Source: Amanita rubescens
Lineage: Eukaryota; Basidiomycota; Agaricomycetes; Agaricales; Amanitaceae
NCBI GenBank assembly: GCA_015039365.1
Contig: WION01000003.1
Location: 1,054,001-1,118,000, forward strand
Direction of reading: 5' to 3'
Length of the DNA stretch: 64,000 nt
The notes under the pieces were generated by a model, which ran no database searches, was not told where the DNA came from, and worked only from the letters and a program-made list of their open reading frames with translations. Numbering within the stretch: the stretch's first letter is position 1; every line of letters begins with the position of its first letter. Below, piece after piece: positions 1 through 9,997 of this stretch. The translations under genes were made by a program, and so were the position numbers.

Positions 1-291
1 GTCCCCAGCTCCCATTCTTCACCAACTTGTACCAAGCCGGCAATTATCTTATCTTTTTCCTCATTCGTAAGGATCCCAACTCGTGCAAGGGCTTTGGCAT
101 ATGCAATAGAGCCTTTGATATCGGCGGCGTGCATGCGTTGATCATATTTAAGGGATTGATTGAAAGCGTGCATTCTTCAGGCACGAAATCACATTTGCAA
201 CATACAAATTTACGGCAAGAACTTACAAAGGATCTGTCTTTCCCGTAAATCTGCCACCCCATAATTTCTGCTTTGTTGGTTGTTCGGACAT
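1..291 (-). CDS. ARG4: Argininosuccinate lyase, 5' end (partial)
   Basis: Final enzyme of arginine biosynthesis, splitting argininosuccinate into arginine and fumarate. The minus strand starts with ATG at 291. Exon 1 (291-227) encodes MSEQPTKQKLWGGRFTGK followed by TDPL, the KLWGGRF opening typical of the family. A GT-AG intron (226-175) ends before an exon encoding MHAFNQSLKYDQRM and then ADIKGSIAYAKAL, matching the conserved N-terminal helix region. The codon split by the intron joins cleanly in frame. Only about 75 residues of a roughly 460-residue enzyme are present; the rest lies beyond the left edge. It is divergent from the MCH1-type gene, with about 100 bp between the start codons. 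The family call is secure; function of the unseen remainder is inferred. Confidence 0.93.
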
Positions 292-320
292 GGTTGGGAG
301 AGATAATCGATCGTGACGGC

Positions 321-333
321 CTATATATATAAG
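321..333. promoter_or_regulatory. TATA-like element between ARG4 and MCH1
   Basis: An alternating TA run (tatatatataag) lies in the 102-bp gap between two divergent start codons, about 60-70 bp upstream of the plus-strand ATG at 394 and about 30 bp from the minus-strand ATG at 291. The position fits a core promoter element, but which gene uses it cannot be decided from sequence. Confidence 0.4.
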
Positions 334-393
334 GCTTAGCGTGAGTGCGACCAATCAGGGTGACCGAGGACAGTCACTTAACCTGCTGTTGCA

Positions 394-2074
394 ATGTCCA
401 GAATCCTATCAATCGCTGCTAATGCGTATGTCGTATTCGCCGGTTATTCTTTGTTGCTGATTGCGTCTTAGCCTATGCGCAGGGGGTCTTTTCACCCTCC
501 CTCTCCTGTCCCCAGTATTAGTGTCCCACCTCAAGTTCACGCAACCCCAGCTGACTACCGTGTTCCTCGCGTACGCGCTTGATTTACGTGCCCTGATGGC
601 TTCTTAAGACCCTTCTAGTGGCATGATCGGACAATATCCACTAGCGCCTGTCGCTGGCGAAGTCGTTGACCGTTATGGGCCTCGGATATGCTCGCTAGCC
701 GCTGGCATCTTCTATGTTCTGTCGTTTGGGGGTTTCGCTTCCCAATTATTGCTTGCGCCTGACGGGGCGAACCACGCTTCTCTGTCTTCCTTTCGTATCC
801 TCGTGCTCTGCTCTCTGTTAGCGGGGTTTGGGACAGTGGCCTCGTAAGCTATCAGTATATGGTTCGGGGGCATTTTGCTTAACTTCTCCTCTGCGTTAGG
901 TACTATTCAGCCCTATTCGCAGCTTCCAAGACTTTTCCAGAGTATATTGGCATCGCCTCAGGCATAAGCATGGCCCTTTTTGGTCTCTCACCCTTGTTCC
1001 TAACAGCAATTGCTTCAAGTTACTTCACCAATGATTCGGGAGATCTCAATGCAACGAAGTATATGCTGTTTCTAGCAACACTGACAGGTTTCGTGTATCT
1101 TATCGGAACACTTTCCCTCAATGGCCCCACTCGAACCGCCAACAAGTGGGAGTCAAACTCTGAACTCGTGGACGAGAATAGCTCTCTTATACCCAGAGAA
1201 TCCAGTCCTTCTAGGGAGCGAAGTTCACATGCGCACGGGCGACGTTACCCTTTGAAAGATCTGTCATTCTGGTTTCTGGCTTTGTTTTGCTTTTGCACGT
1301 TGGGTTCTGTAAGTCCTTACATCCCATAAATATCCTCGTTGGAAACCGAGTCGATAGGCCGAAATGATATTTTCCAACATCGGAACAATTGTCTTCTCTC
1401 TTCCATACAAAGCATCCTTCCCTGCCTCTTCATCCAGCGTGACTGCACAACAAGTACAACTATTGTCGTTATCCAACACGATCACACGCCTGGTAACAGG
1501 TTTCGTAGCTGATTTTGTGTCACCTGTTGTAGTACCCATTCGTGGCACGTCGACCTTACCGAGGAAACATCTCGTTAGTAGGGTCTTCTTTTTGAGTTGT
1601 CCCTCGCTCCTTCTCGCTTTGACCTTTTTTTGGTCGTCAAACATGATGAAAACTCAAGAAGACGTCTGGCCCTTAAGGTAAGACGATAGCCTGGATTTTT
1701 TTAAAAAAGATTTCAGTGTTTGACCATTTTCAGTCTCGGGATAGGCATGAGCTACGGTGCCATTTTCACACTTCTGTAGGTGTTCATATCATCTTGAAAA
1801 GGGTAGTCCTCACTGGTTTAGACCAAGCATTATTTCGGCAATATGGGGAATGGACGACGTGGGCCGTAACTTTGGTATACTAATGATGGCACCTTTCACT
1901 GGTACATCCGTGTTTTCGTACATGTATGCTTTCATATCCCAGTCTCACTCTTCTGGTGGCATATGCATTGGGCATGGTTGCTGGCGCCTCACTTTCTGGA
2001 TCTGTGTCATTACATCTCTCGCCTCCGCAAGTTTGAGCATTGTTCTGTGGTTTAGATGGAAAGGGCGTTTGTAA
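394..2074 (+). CDS. MCH1: MFS transporter, MCH1 family
   Basis: Multi-pass major facilitator transporter of the fungal MCH1 type (monocarboxylate-transporter homologue, probably vacuolar). Seven exons join in frame: 394-425, 472-570, 619-843, 900-1308, 1358-1677, 1734-1775 and 1822-2074, giving 1380 coding bases or 459 residues. Family signatures include PLAPVAGEVVDRYGPR near the second TM region, YYSALFAASKTFPEYIGIAS, GISMALFGLSPLFLT, EMIFSNIGTIV and IWGMDDVGRNFGI. A hydrophilic central loop rich in Ser and Arg separates the two six-helix halves, as in the family. The exact in-frame sum supports the splice model. The substrate is not known for this family; the name rests on similarity recognised by eye. 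Confidence 0.85.
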
Positions 2075-2174
2075 CTATATATTTATATATGCTTCATTAG
2101 AGTACGTACATGATAATGAATTTCACCTTTTGGTTGGTAACTCCCACGCTTAGCCCTCAACTTCATGCAAGCCT

Positions 2175-2921
2175 ATGCGTCGTTCATGGCCACTCTCTAC
2201 TAATCCAGAGTTTTCCGTATTGGAATGTCCTGGTTATTTCGAGTACAGGGTGGAAAACTGGCGTCTTGCTCGTGATGGTAGTGGCAGAACAATTACGCGT
2301 ATCTCCAGTCTGTCCTGGCTCGATGCTATCCTAACAGCTGCATTGTCGGTCACTTGGCTAAAAGTAAGTTTCATTCGTCTGCCTCTGCTTCTCATTTCTC
2401 AAAGAAGGCAGGCTACGGATATATGGCTTGCTCCGACCGTTGTAGTCATCTTGTTCTATATATGGTGGAAGTGCAACCAGGTTCTCTCTGGTAAAACCGA
2501 TGACATTTCATGTGTCTGCAAACGCTCATATATTTTCTTTGACAGAATCCATCGTCGTACTTCCATCCCTTGGGGTTCAGCTAGAGACTCGTCGCGGTTC
2601 TCCTCTCTTTTCTCGCCCTCTGTTCACTGGTCGACGTTTCATACCCCTGTGTGCACTACAAGATATTATCATTAGCGAAGGTTTACATCGATGGGATGTC
2701 AGGTATTACCTTGCCTTCATGAACGGGAATCGTCCAGACATGATTATTCTCGAGGTTGCTTATGAGGTACCTATGCCCTCATTCATTGTCCATGCGCATC
2801 TACTTACTCCGCGCAGAACGTGTTACCCTACCATGATGTTCTCGTATATGTATATCGGTGCCTCCAAACCCAAATACCAAATGTGGCTGAGTCCCCAGAG
2901 AGCAGATTTGTGCACACCTGA
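2175..2921 (+). CDS. GPI15: GPI-GlcNAc transferase subunit PIG-H (GPI15)
   Basis: Subunit of the ER complex that adds N-acetylglucosamine to phosphatidylinositol, the first step of GPI-anchor synthesis. The ATG at 2175 opens a short N-terminus with two hydrophobic stretches (SWLDAILTAALSVTW and APTVVVILFYIWW), the usual PIG-H membrane hairpin. The PIG-H domain follows: SIVVLPSLGVQLETRRG, RFIPLCALQDIIISEGL, RWDVRYYLAFM, ILEVAYENVLPYHDVLVYVY. Three introns are inferred, with acceptors just before the codons for ATDIWL, SIVVLP and NVLPYHD; the last removes an apparent frame change after AYE. The stop is TGA at 2919-2921. The gene lies about 100 bp downstream of MCH1 and converges on the TBC gene. 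The fold and family are clear; small border errors are possible. Confidence 0.85.
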
Positions 2922-2987
2922 ATGGAAAATAATACCCATTGTGTGAGAATATTCCATTAGTCTCATCGTTCTACGATACAAGTAATG

Positions 2988-5900
2988 TCATACACCATCT
3001 ACAAGCTGAACCGTCGAGCTTTCTTCGCTCTCATACGCGCTCAACAGATCATCATACCCCTCGTCATCGCCTTCTTCAGCTGCACTGTCTCTCGAGTTTC
3101 TCTGGGGTTCCCTGCTTTCTAAAGAGGGCTTTCTACTGTGTTGGCTGCCCGATACCTTGCGTATTCGGATTTCCGTAGGTAACTTGTGAATGATTTTTGG
3201 AGATGCAGACCGTCGGCGAGTTAAACCAAACTCGGAGGCCTTGGGGGTCGTACTCATGTCCTGGTCCTCGATAGGCCACTCCACCCTGAGCGTATTTGGA
3301 CTTGGTATTCTGTCGGTCGTGTCCAGCGTTGGTACTTCGGCCTGCAGACGCAAACTTGCAGGTTGCGCCTGATGCCGTCTTGTACGGGCACGCAAACTTC
3401 TCGTCGGCAAACTGACGATTGAAGAGTCAGTCGTATCATCAGGCTCGGTAAAAGCCTTCTTGCGAAGGAATTTCTTTGGTCGCGGCGAAGTGACTAGCAC
3501 CTGTCCTTCCAAACCTTCCAGGAGTACAGAACCACGTCGCTCCTCGTGTTCAGTTACATGTACACCAACGTCCATAGACGTTTCGATGGACGAGGGAGTA
3601 TGAGGTACGGGAGGAGATGTGGCCGAAGGTGAACCTGGTATACAACCTGGGACATCGGCACATTCTAAATCCTCTCTTGGTCGCCGAGGGTTGTCCAACA
3701 TGACAGAGGAAGAGGAAGCTCTTGATCTATATAAGGGTGACACCGACTTCCGGTTTAGGAGTATTCGCCGGCCCGTACCACTGGTGTCCTGAGTCTCTAC
3801 TTAAAACACTTGCCTTTTGAGACTGATTCACGGACTCTGATGTTGACAGAGAGGAAACGGATGAAAGTGAATCTCGACGCAAGTTGACTCTCTGATCATC
3901 CATCCAATCGTGGTGGCTCTGTGCGGGTGCACTATGTGGGTGGCGAGGCGCCACAGTGTTATTATAGGTAGGCGTCATAAGGGAACTTGAACTCAAAATT
4001 AAAGGTCTTGGTGCAGATTTTGGCGGAGGCGAAATGAGAGCGGCTAGTGACGCCCTGGTCCTGTTGATGGCCCCCACATCCGAGCTACTTCTAGTTGACT
4101 GTACGTTGGTGTGAGATAATGAGGGTTTGTCTGTATCTGATGAAGTGTAACTGTCAGCGAGGAGAACGGAAGTAAGCAGGGCGCGGTGGAGGTGAATACA
4201 CGGAAGAGCGGCGGGGATAAACCGAGGGTTCGGTATGTACACGATGGGTCCCATTTAGAGAGTCTTGGTCACCCTTGTTCATCATGACCCAATTCCGAGT
4301 TTCCACTTGCGATCTCTGATGGGCTTCGGGACGTCCTACTGTTGCTATCAACGCTCTTGCTCTCCAGTTGCTACCAACTTTGGAGAGAGTCGCAATAGCA
4401 TCCGAGTCCTTTAGCCTTTCAGCATAGTTCCATATGCCGTTATATACGTTGGGCGGCCTTTGGTCTTCTGATGGTGTTTCTAGGGGTGATTCTGTGACAG
4501 GAGATAACGGAGTCGGCGGCGAAGGAGGTGGCTCCATGGCTGTCTGATTGGTTACGCCCTTCCACACAGTGGTAGCCAGACGCGATGTGAAACTAGGGAG
4601 TTTGCTACTCGACAAAGTTTCAGTTTCATTATTTTCACCTTGTGAAGATTCGCTATCTGAAGGTTCGGGCGACTCCACAGGAGACGCCAACTGATTGGTG
4701 AATCCCTTCCACATGGTGTCCCTGAATGCGCGTGCCCAGGCCAACTTTGTCCGCCTTGTCTGCGGAAGCGTCTGAGTGCCGCCGAAGTAAATCTGATGCT
4801 GTTTGTAGGATGAGATCAACCCCAGCTGGCTGCCTCAATGGGGTAATTCTGCAGTAGAGTCATGCCTTCCATAAATGCATCGTTGAATTCAGGAAGACGC
4901 TGTGTCCGCGTGATAGCTTCTTCGGACCACAGGAGACGGGGATATGTGGTGCCCCTGCCTAGCCTACATTGTCTCAATCCAAGCGAATAAAAGATATAAC
5001 ACGACTAACCGAAGCAATTTGGACCTCAAGCAAAGTAGCATCGCCGCGCAAATATCAAGTAAATGATCCATCTTGTAATTTGAGCTTCGCATTCTCATTG
5101 GACGCGAAAAGAGGACGTCCCAAACAACGATGACGGCAGGTAAAGGCAATGTATGGGTCAAAAGCGTCGTCAACCATCGGCTGCATGGGTCAAAAGAGAA
5201 TTCATCGCTGGAAGCGAAACCACATACTATGAGTAATGGGGCAATGCTGGGTCGAGGCCCCGTTCGTGCTATCAGGTATATAGGTAAGAACGAACTGGTA
5301 TAGGCGCTGCAAATTTACCAGGAAGTCGAACAGATCCTTGTCAGCCCATGCAACTCTTTCTCCGAACTTATGCAGACACGTAGTTATTGCCTGTTCGTCC
5401 TCGAATTCTACAAATTCTCCTAGCATCGTCTCAAACAGCCAGAACGCGTCGGCCTCAGCATGGGCAGAATGCTCTGGTTCAACTTCTTGAGTTAGGACGG
5501 AATAAAGGGGCATCAAGAGAGACGGCACATGTGGGGAGAGAACCCCCGGATTTATTGTAGCATGAAGATATAATATGCGCAGCAAGGCAGACGAGTGTCT
5601 CGGGTGTACACCGGGCAGGCGATATGCATTGGACGGTAAAACTGCCGTATGTTTTGGGTGTGCATCTTTGGCGTTAATCCCGTCTCCCATATCCTCCGAC
5701 AAATCGTGGCCCTCGACTCGTATCTCAGGTGTCACCACTGATCCATGTTTTTGTTCGCCTTGTAGGAATGCGAGTCGTAGCTCAAGACTGTTGGCATAGG
5801 GTATCTTTATATCGTCGGGGGCATCATCGTTCAAGGGACAGAGGCTTGATATGTCTGGAGCCCCATCGAGATAAAGGAACAGAGCGGAGGGTATCCGAGA

Positions 5901-6314
5901 CAGTTGTTTTGATATATCAAGCAATGTAACATCCAGAGGTGAGAGCAGGGCGCTTGCAGTCTCAGGGGCAGTAAAAGGATTCAGCAGTCGTCGCACGAGA
6001 TCCTTCTGCACGTTGGCTCGGATTTTATGTTTAAAGAGTCAACTTACGTAGTAATCGTTGCGCCGCTTGCACAGCTCTGTCGGTGACGTTATTCCAAGCA
6101 GCAACCTGAATATATGTGGTTGAAAAAAATGACACTGTAGCAAGAGACTAACTACCTCCATACGCGAGGGCGCAACCAGACGGGTTCGTCAGGAATGCCT
6201 TTAGAAAGTTTGAGCACAACGCGCTAATCTGCTGACTTTGGTAGACTCGCCGTGACAGCATGATTTACGCAATTGAGAAATATCAATTGTGGACGACGAC
6301 TCCTCGTTCAACAT
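2988..6314 (-). CDS. TBC-domain Rab GTPase-activating protein with long disordered tail
   Basis: TBC Rab-GAPs accelerate GTP hydrolysis on Rab proteins to end a membrane-traffic step. Reading leftwards, the TBC domain begins with GIPDEPVWLRPRVWRLLLG and continues YRLPGVHPRHSSALLRILYL, HAEADAFWLFETMLGEFV, LDPALPHYSYRWLTTLLTH and VVWDVLFSRPM, most like the TBC1D13 group. After the domain comes LLQNYPIEAA, then a Ser/Pro-rich low-complexity tail with two MWKGFTNQ / VWKGVTNQ motifs. ATG at 6314 gives a short N-terminus; the first intron (6250-6199) needs a GC donor. The tail changes frame near 4821-4835, 4740-4790, 4151-4165 and 3735-3770 with no plausible introns, so either the assembly has indels or the tail is degrading. 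The coding region overlaps the end of the IST1 domain by a few bases; see that entry for a fused alternative. Confidence 0.75.
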
Positions 6315-7065
6315 TTCAGATAGAGAGCGGATGCTAGGAGGGTATCAGGGAAAATTATGAAAGCAGATGACCAAACAAACGCGTCATGCCTCAGTGGCTC
6401 AGGCTCCCAGGGAACATTGGAGCTAAGGGCGATTTTTCGAAGACACGCATTAATTTGAGAAGTAGAGGGAGCCGAGAATGCAAGAGCACGAATCACTATC
6501 AGTGACACACGATTGTCCAGCGCAGAAGATAGGAAATTAGAACCGAGGTGATTAACGAGGATGTTGCGACTAATGTGCAAATCTAGACGATGGTTAGTTT
6601 TCTTTGCATGACATCTCTACGACGTACCTCGGGATTCAATATGCGGGGCAACGTGAATTATCGTTGCTACTGCCTCCATAACTACAGGGGATAATGAGGA
6701 CCTATCGCTTAGATTCAACACGTGGTAAGGTCATTATAACCACCTAGGGACAGACTTCAGATCAAGTTCATTCAAATGTTCAAGTAGCACCCCAATGTGC
6801 ATTTCGACCCGTTCCAGTAAATCAGCAGAGGCTTCTTCAATGAGTAATACTTGTGCTTTTGAACGAGCGAGCAAAATATTCCCTTGTCGCAAAAGTGTTG
6901 CAATATCTTTGCGAACGACGAAGCCCTGAGCATGTTTTTTATCTTGCAACTGACGTAGCCGTTGGCTTGTAAGTCTTAATTGTGCCTTGGAAAGGAGTTA
7001 GTGGTGAAGCGAGGATAAGAAGAATTTGAAACCTTGGCAGTAGTGGCATCCCATTCGAGTGACAT
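6308..7065 (-). CDS. IST1: IST1-domain protein (regulator of Vps4/ESCRT-III), possibly the N-terminus of the TBC protein
   Basis: IST1 binds ESCRT-III and Vps4 during multivesicular-body sorting. Exon 1 (7065-7033) encodes MSLEWDATTAK; exon 2 starts at 6985 with AQLRLTSQRLRQLQDKKHAQ, the basic helix typical of IST1, then DIATLLRQGNILLARSKAQ, and later SPVVMEAVATIIHVAPH, CLRKIALSSNVPWEPE. A second intron begins at the AGGTGG after DLKSVP. Two endings are possible. Without further splicing the frame reads a hydrophobic, unnatural tail to TGA at 6308, overlapping the TBC ATG at 6314. With a 47-nt GT-AG intron starting after RHDA, the frame continues as IRSLSEMLNEESSST straight into the TBC protein. 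The IST1 domain itself is secure; the gene boundary is not. Confidence 0.7.
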
Positions 7066-7305
7066 TGAAGAAATTTTCGTGACTAAGATATTGACCAGCT
7101 AGATTGCAGAGCTCGGTGAGCCCCCTACTAGCTGCGTAGAAGGCTCAAGGGATCAAGGGACGAAGGATACGTGGGAAACGGCTCCTGCTTGGCTAACTTC
7201 GAGCGGCAGATGTATAAAGCCGAAGTTCTTACCGTTACGTTACTTATCGTATACCGGCACTAGACAGGAGAATCGACCTATTAATTATATTACAGCAAAT
7301 TAACA

Positions 7306-8349
7306 TTAACAGTAAGAAGTGCGTGGCAGTTTTGACAACCTAGCATTGGTCTTTGAAGCTAAAGATACGGAAGGCGATGGTGGTGCCGTATGCTCTGCCA
7401 TAGCATTACGCAAACCTTCGCCCAAAATTGATGCTGGACTTCCTTCAACCTCTACAACGTCGCCAACGCACCCGCAATCAGCATCGATCCTCCGCACGCG
7501 ATAAACTACAAACGCCAGTCCCTGAAGATACAAGACAACTACATGGCCATTAGTTTGCCTTTTTACTTGTGGAAGAACGCACTTAGCACTGGCACCGTCC
7601 AGCTGGTGATGCACATATATGTCGCAGTGAACCTGCAAAGTTCTGCTTGGTCGTGGTCTGAAGGAGAGCTGAGTTCAACTTCTGCGGTATAACCGAACAC
7701 TCTACCTATCGTATTGCACTGAAACTGAGGCTTCCAATGCGCAATGGCGGCCGCCACCCCTGCGTTACGGGTTAGAAATTTGACAAGAACATCCGCAATG
7801 ATGTCCACCCACCGACATGGACAAACGAGGAGAAACATGCATCGTGCTGCATCCAGCCACGTTCGCAATGGTAGAATAAGTCTGTCAATGCATTCAGTCA
7901 TATTGTTTGCAACACCGACAGTGAAACTGACAATATGAACAATATGATGGTTGTAATAGCGTTCGACAACAGGAGCAATACGATGATGGATTCTATGGTA
8001 CAAATGAGGGTTCAGGCCTGTCAGGAACTGCCAGTGGCTGCATTTACTCACGTTCTGCTTTCTTCAGAATCTCCCACTGATAAAAGATGTAGAATGATAG
8101 TAACACAGTCCATAGGAAGCTGATGAATGCAATACAACCTTTGGGGCGGTCAACAGATCCTACACAACACGTACTGGCACTCACTTAAAACAGCAATACG
8201 AACTGCGTAAAAATAATGGAGGATATGTATACATGATAAGTCGTGTGGGCGTGAATAGACAAGGAATGACGCGGACGACGGACTGGCCGCCTCTAGACTC
8301 TCGCAGAGAGTGGCAAATAGAAGAAATAGCAGATGTACAATGAGGACAT
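7306..8349 (-). CDS. Predicted multi-TM membrane protein, not assigned
   Basis: I do not recognise a named family. Minus-strand fragments contain membrane-type helices: GCIAFISFLWTVLLSFYIFY (about 8137-8070), then across a 59-nt GT-AG intron SIIVLLLLSNAITTIILFIL, later a LDAARCMFLLVC segment, and near 7610-7570 FTATYMCITSWTVPVLSAFF. A hydrophilic tail rich in Ser and Pro ends at 7306. The arrangement resembles the small four-helix (MARVEL-like) proteins common in basidiomycetes, but that is inference. Two frame joins could not be resolved with normal splice sites, so exon borders and the start (ATG at 8349 is one option) are tentative. It is flanked by the IST1 start and the LCP5 stop, both on the same strand. 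Confidence 0.35.
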
Positions 8350-8421
8350 GTGTTACTTATAGTATTGTTGTTTCCTAACAGGTGGTATGTTGTTCTACTG
8401 AGTGTTGCCCCATATGGCAAC

Positions 8422-9670
8422 TCAGCGCCTACGTTTGGAAAGTTTTTTCTTGGCAACTTTGGCCTGCAGCTCGAACCGCGTCCGCTTCCGTCTGGTCGTA
8501 TTATCCAGCTCGTCCTCCCCAGCGCTGTTACTTCGCTTCCCCAGTTCTTCTCTTCGGCGACTCCTCTCCAGTGCGTCCCCATTTTTGCCTCTTCTAAGTT
8601 CCTCGTACCCATCTCTCACAAATCCTTCTTCTGTCCTTCCATCTCTTCGATCGATGCTTTTCAATACATCTCCAAATGCATCTTCGAAGGTGCCCGCCTG
8701 CATTCTGCTCCTGCTTCCTGACGTACCTAACCCTCCTCCCATAGCGAGGTCGGCTTCGTCCCTGGCACGTCTCCGTGTATCGGCTTTCTTCATAATCAAA
8801 CGAGTAAAGTTCTCTTCTTCATATTCCTGGAGCCGTTTGAGATGACCTGCGCGACCTGAGGTCGTTACGGCCGCTGATCCGAGTCCAGAGGATGATTCCG
8901 CAAATGGCCGCGTGGGGTCATCTGGGAGGGCTGCTAAAGCAGAAGGGACAGGTACACGATGCTTCCGACGCGCCTTTGACGTCTCGATGTATGGCACCGG
9001 CTGCTAAACGAGGAGGGCGGTATACTCCAGCCTGTGCATCAGCAGTTTCGTCTTCAGCACCATCGTCCGATACATCGCCCCTGTCGGATTCTTCACCCGT
9101 AAAATTCAGCGGATTGGGTCGGAACGCCAGAGGATCTACGCATAACAGCTGTTAAGGGCTTTGTCTCGATCAAGGGATCAAGTCTACCTTCTGTGATATT
9201 TTTGCGTTTGTCCGGTTCTTGGGCTAGTTGAACGAGTTTATCGATCTGATAACGCATTCTAGCTTCAAGAGTCTTGGCCTTCTCGAGAATCACGCGATAT
9301 TCAATCATTCCATCGACCAGATCACCTGCTCCGCTTCCTCTCGCGCTTCGGTCCAAAGCACTAATTGTTCGCAACGGGGGTGATCGTAGGCTGAGATGGT
9401 GGCCGAACGCACGACGGGCCGAAATTAAGGACAGTGATTTTAGACACAGCAATAATAGATTAGTGCTTGAGAGACATAAGTGAAATGCCTTCCTTAGTAT
9501 CAAGCATATCTTCCCTGAGAAAAAGATTAGAAATGTTTATTGACAAGAAGCAATACATCGACAGACTTTTGACGAAGAGATTTTGCCACTTGGCGCACTG
9601 ACGAGAAGCTGTTGGACATATCAACGACAAATGCCATGACTTCAGCTACAGGCGCGCTTCCAGATGTCAT
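8422..9670 (-). CDS. LCP5: Sas10/Utp3 family protein, LCP5/neuroguidin type
   Basis: LCP5 belongs to the U3 snoRNP-associated small-subunit processome and acts in 18S rRNA maturation in the nucleolus. ATG at 9670 opens MTSGSAPVAEVMAFVVDM; the Sas10/C1D helical part follows (LVDGMIEYRVILEKAKTLEA, MRYQIDKLVQLAQEPD), then an intron of about 51 nt and DPLAFRPNPLNFTGEE, an acidic stretch, and the hallmark YRPPRLAA, PYIETSKARRKHR, EYEEENFTRLIMKK. The C-terminus is highly basic and ends KKLSKRRR. Two places need removal of one base to keep the conserved frame: near 9458-9468 (between MSLKH and NLLLL) and near 8993-9004 (between LAA and VPYIE). With two such corrections in an essential protein, consensus error is likelier than gene death. 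Confidence 0.82.
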
Positions 9671-9997
9671 TATTACGAGTCAATACAAGATAAATCTGCC
9701 AAGGAAGGATCAGTTGAACAGCATCGTAAGATATGGGGAAAAAAATCAGTTAACGGTTTTCTAGGCCGCCGCTTGTTTATAAGCGTAATGCGTGGCATCA
9801 AGAGTAGATGTCAGAGCCCAGTGCGTTTCATCTGTCGGTGGCAAATCACAAAACACGACTTACATTGTGATTCTGTGTGACGGTTAAGTTCATGTGCAAA
9901 TTACGTATGCAAATTTAAAACTGATAGTACTGACACACGCCCCAGTGCTGTGCGTGATCATAACAGGCTGATCTCCAGATGCATCGCCTCAACCCCC
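9671..9997. other. Intergenic region between divergent LCP5 and T5orf172 gene
   Basis: This 327-bp stretch separates two divergent start codons (9670 minus, 9998 plus). It presumably holds both promoters. I see no open frame of interest, no repeat and no clear TATA element. Confidence 0.5.

Noticed and set aside
8350..8845. Long Ser-rich plus-strand frames up to 147 codons
   Set aside because: They are antisense shadows of the basic LCP5 C-terminus, whose minus frame has clear family motifs.
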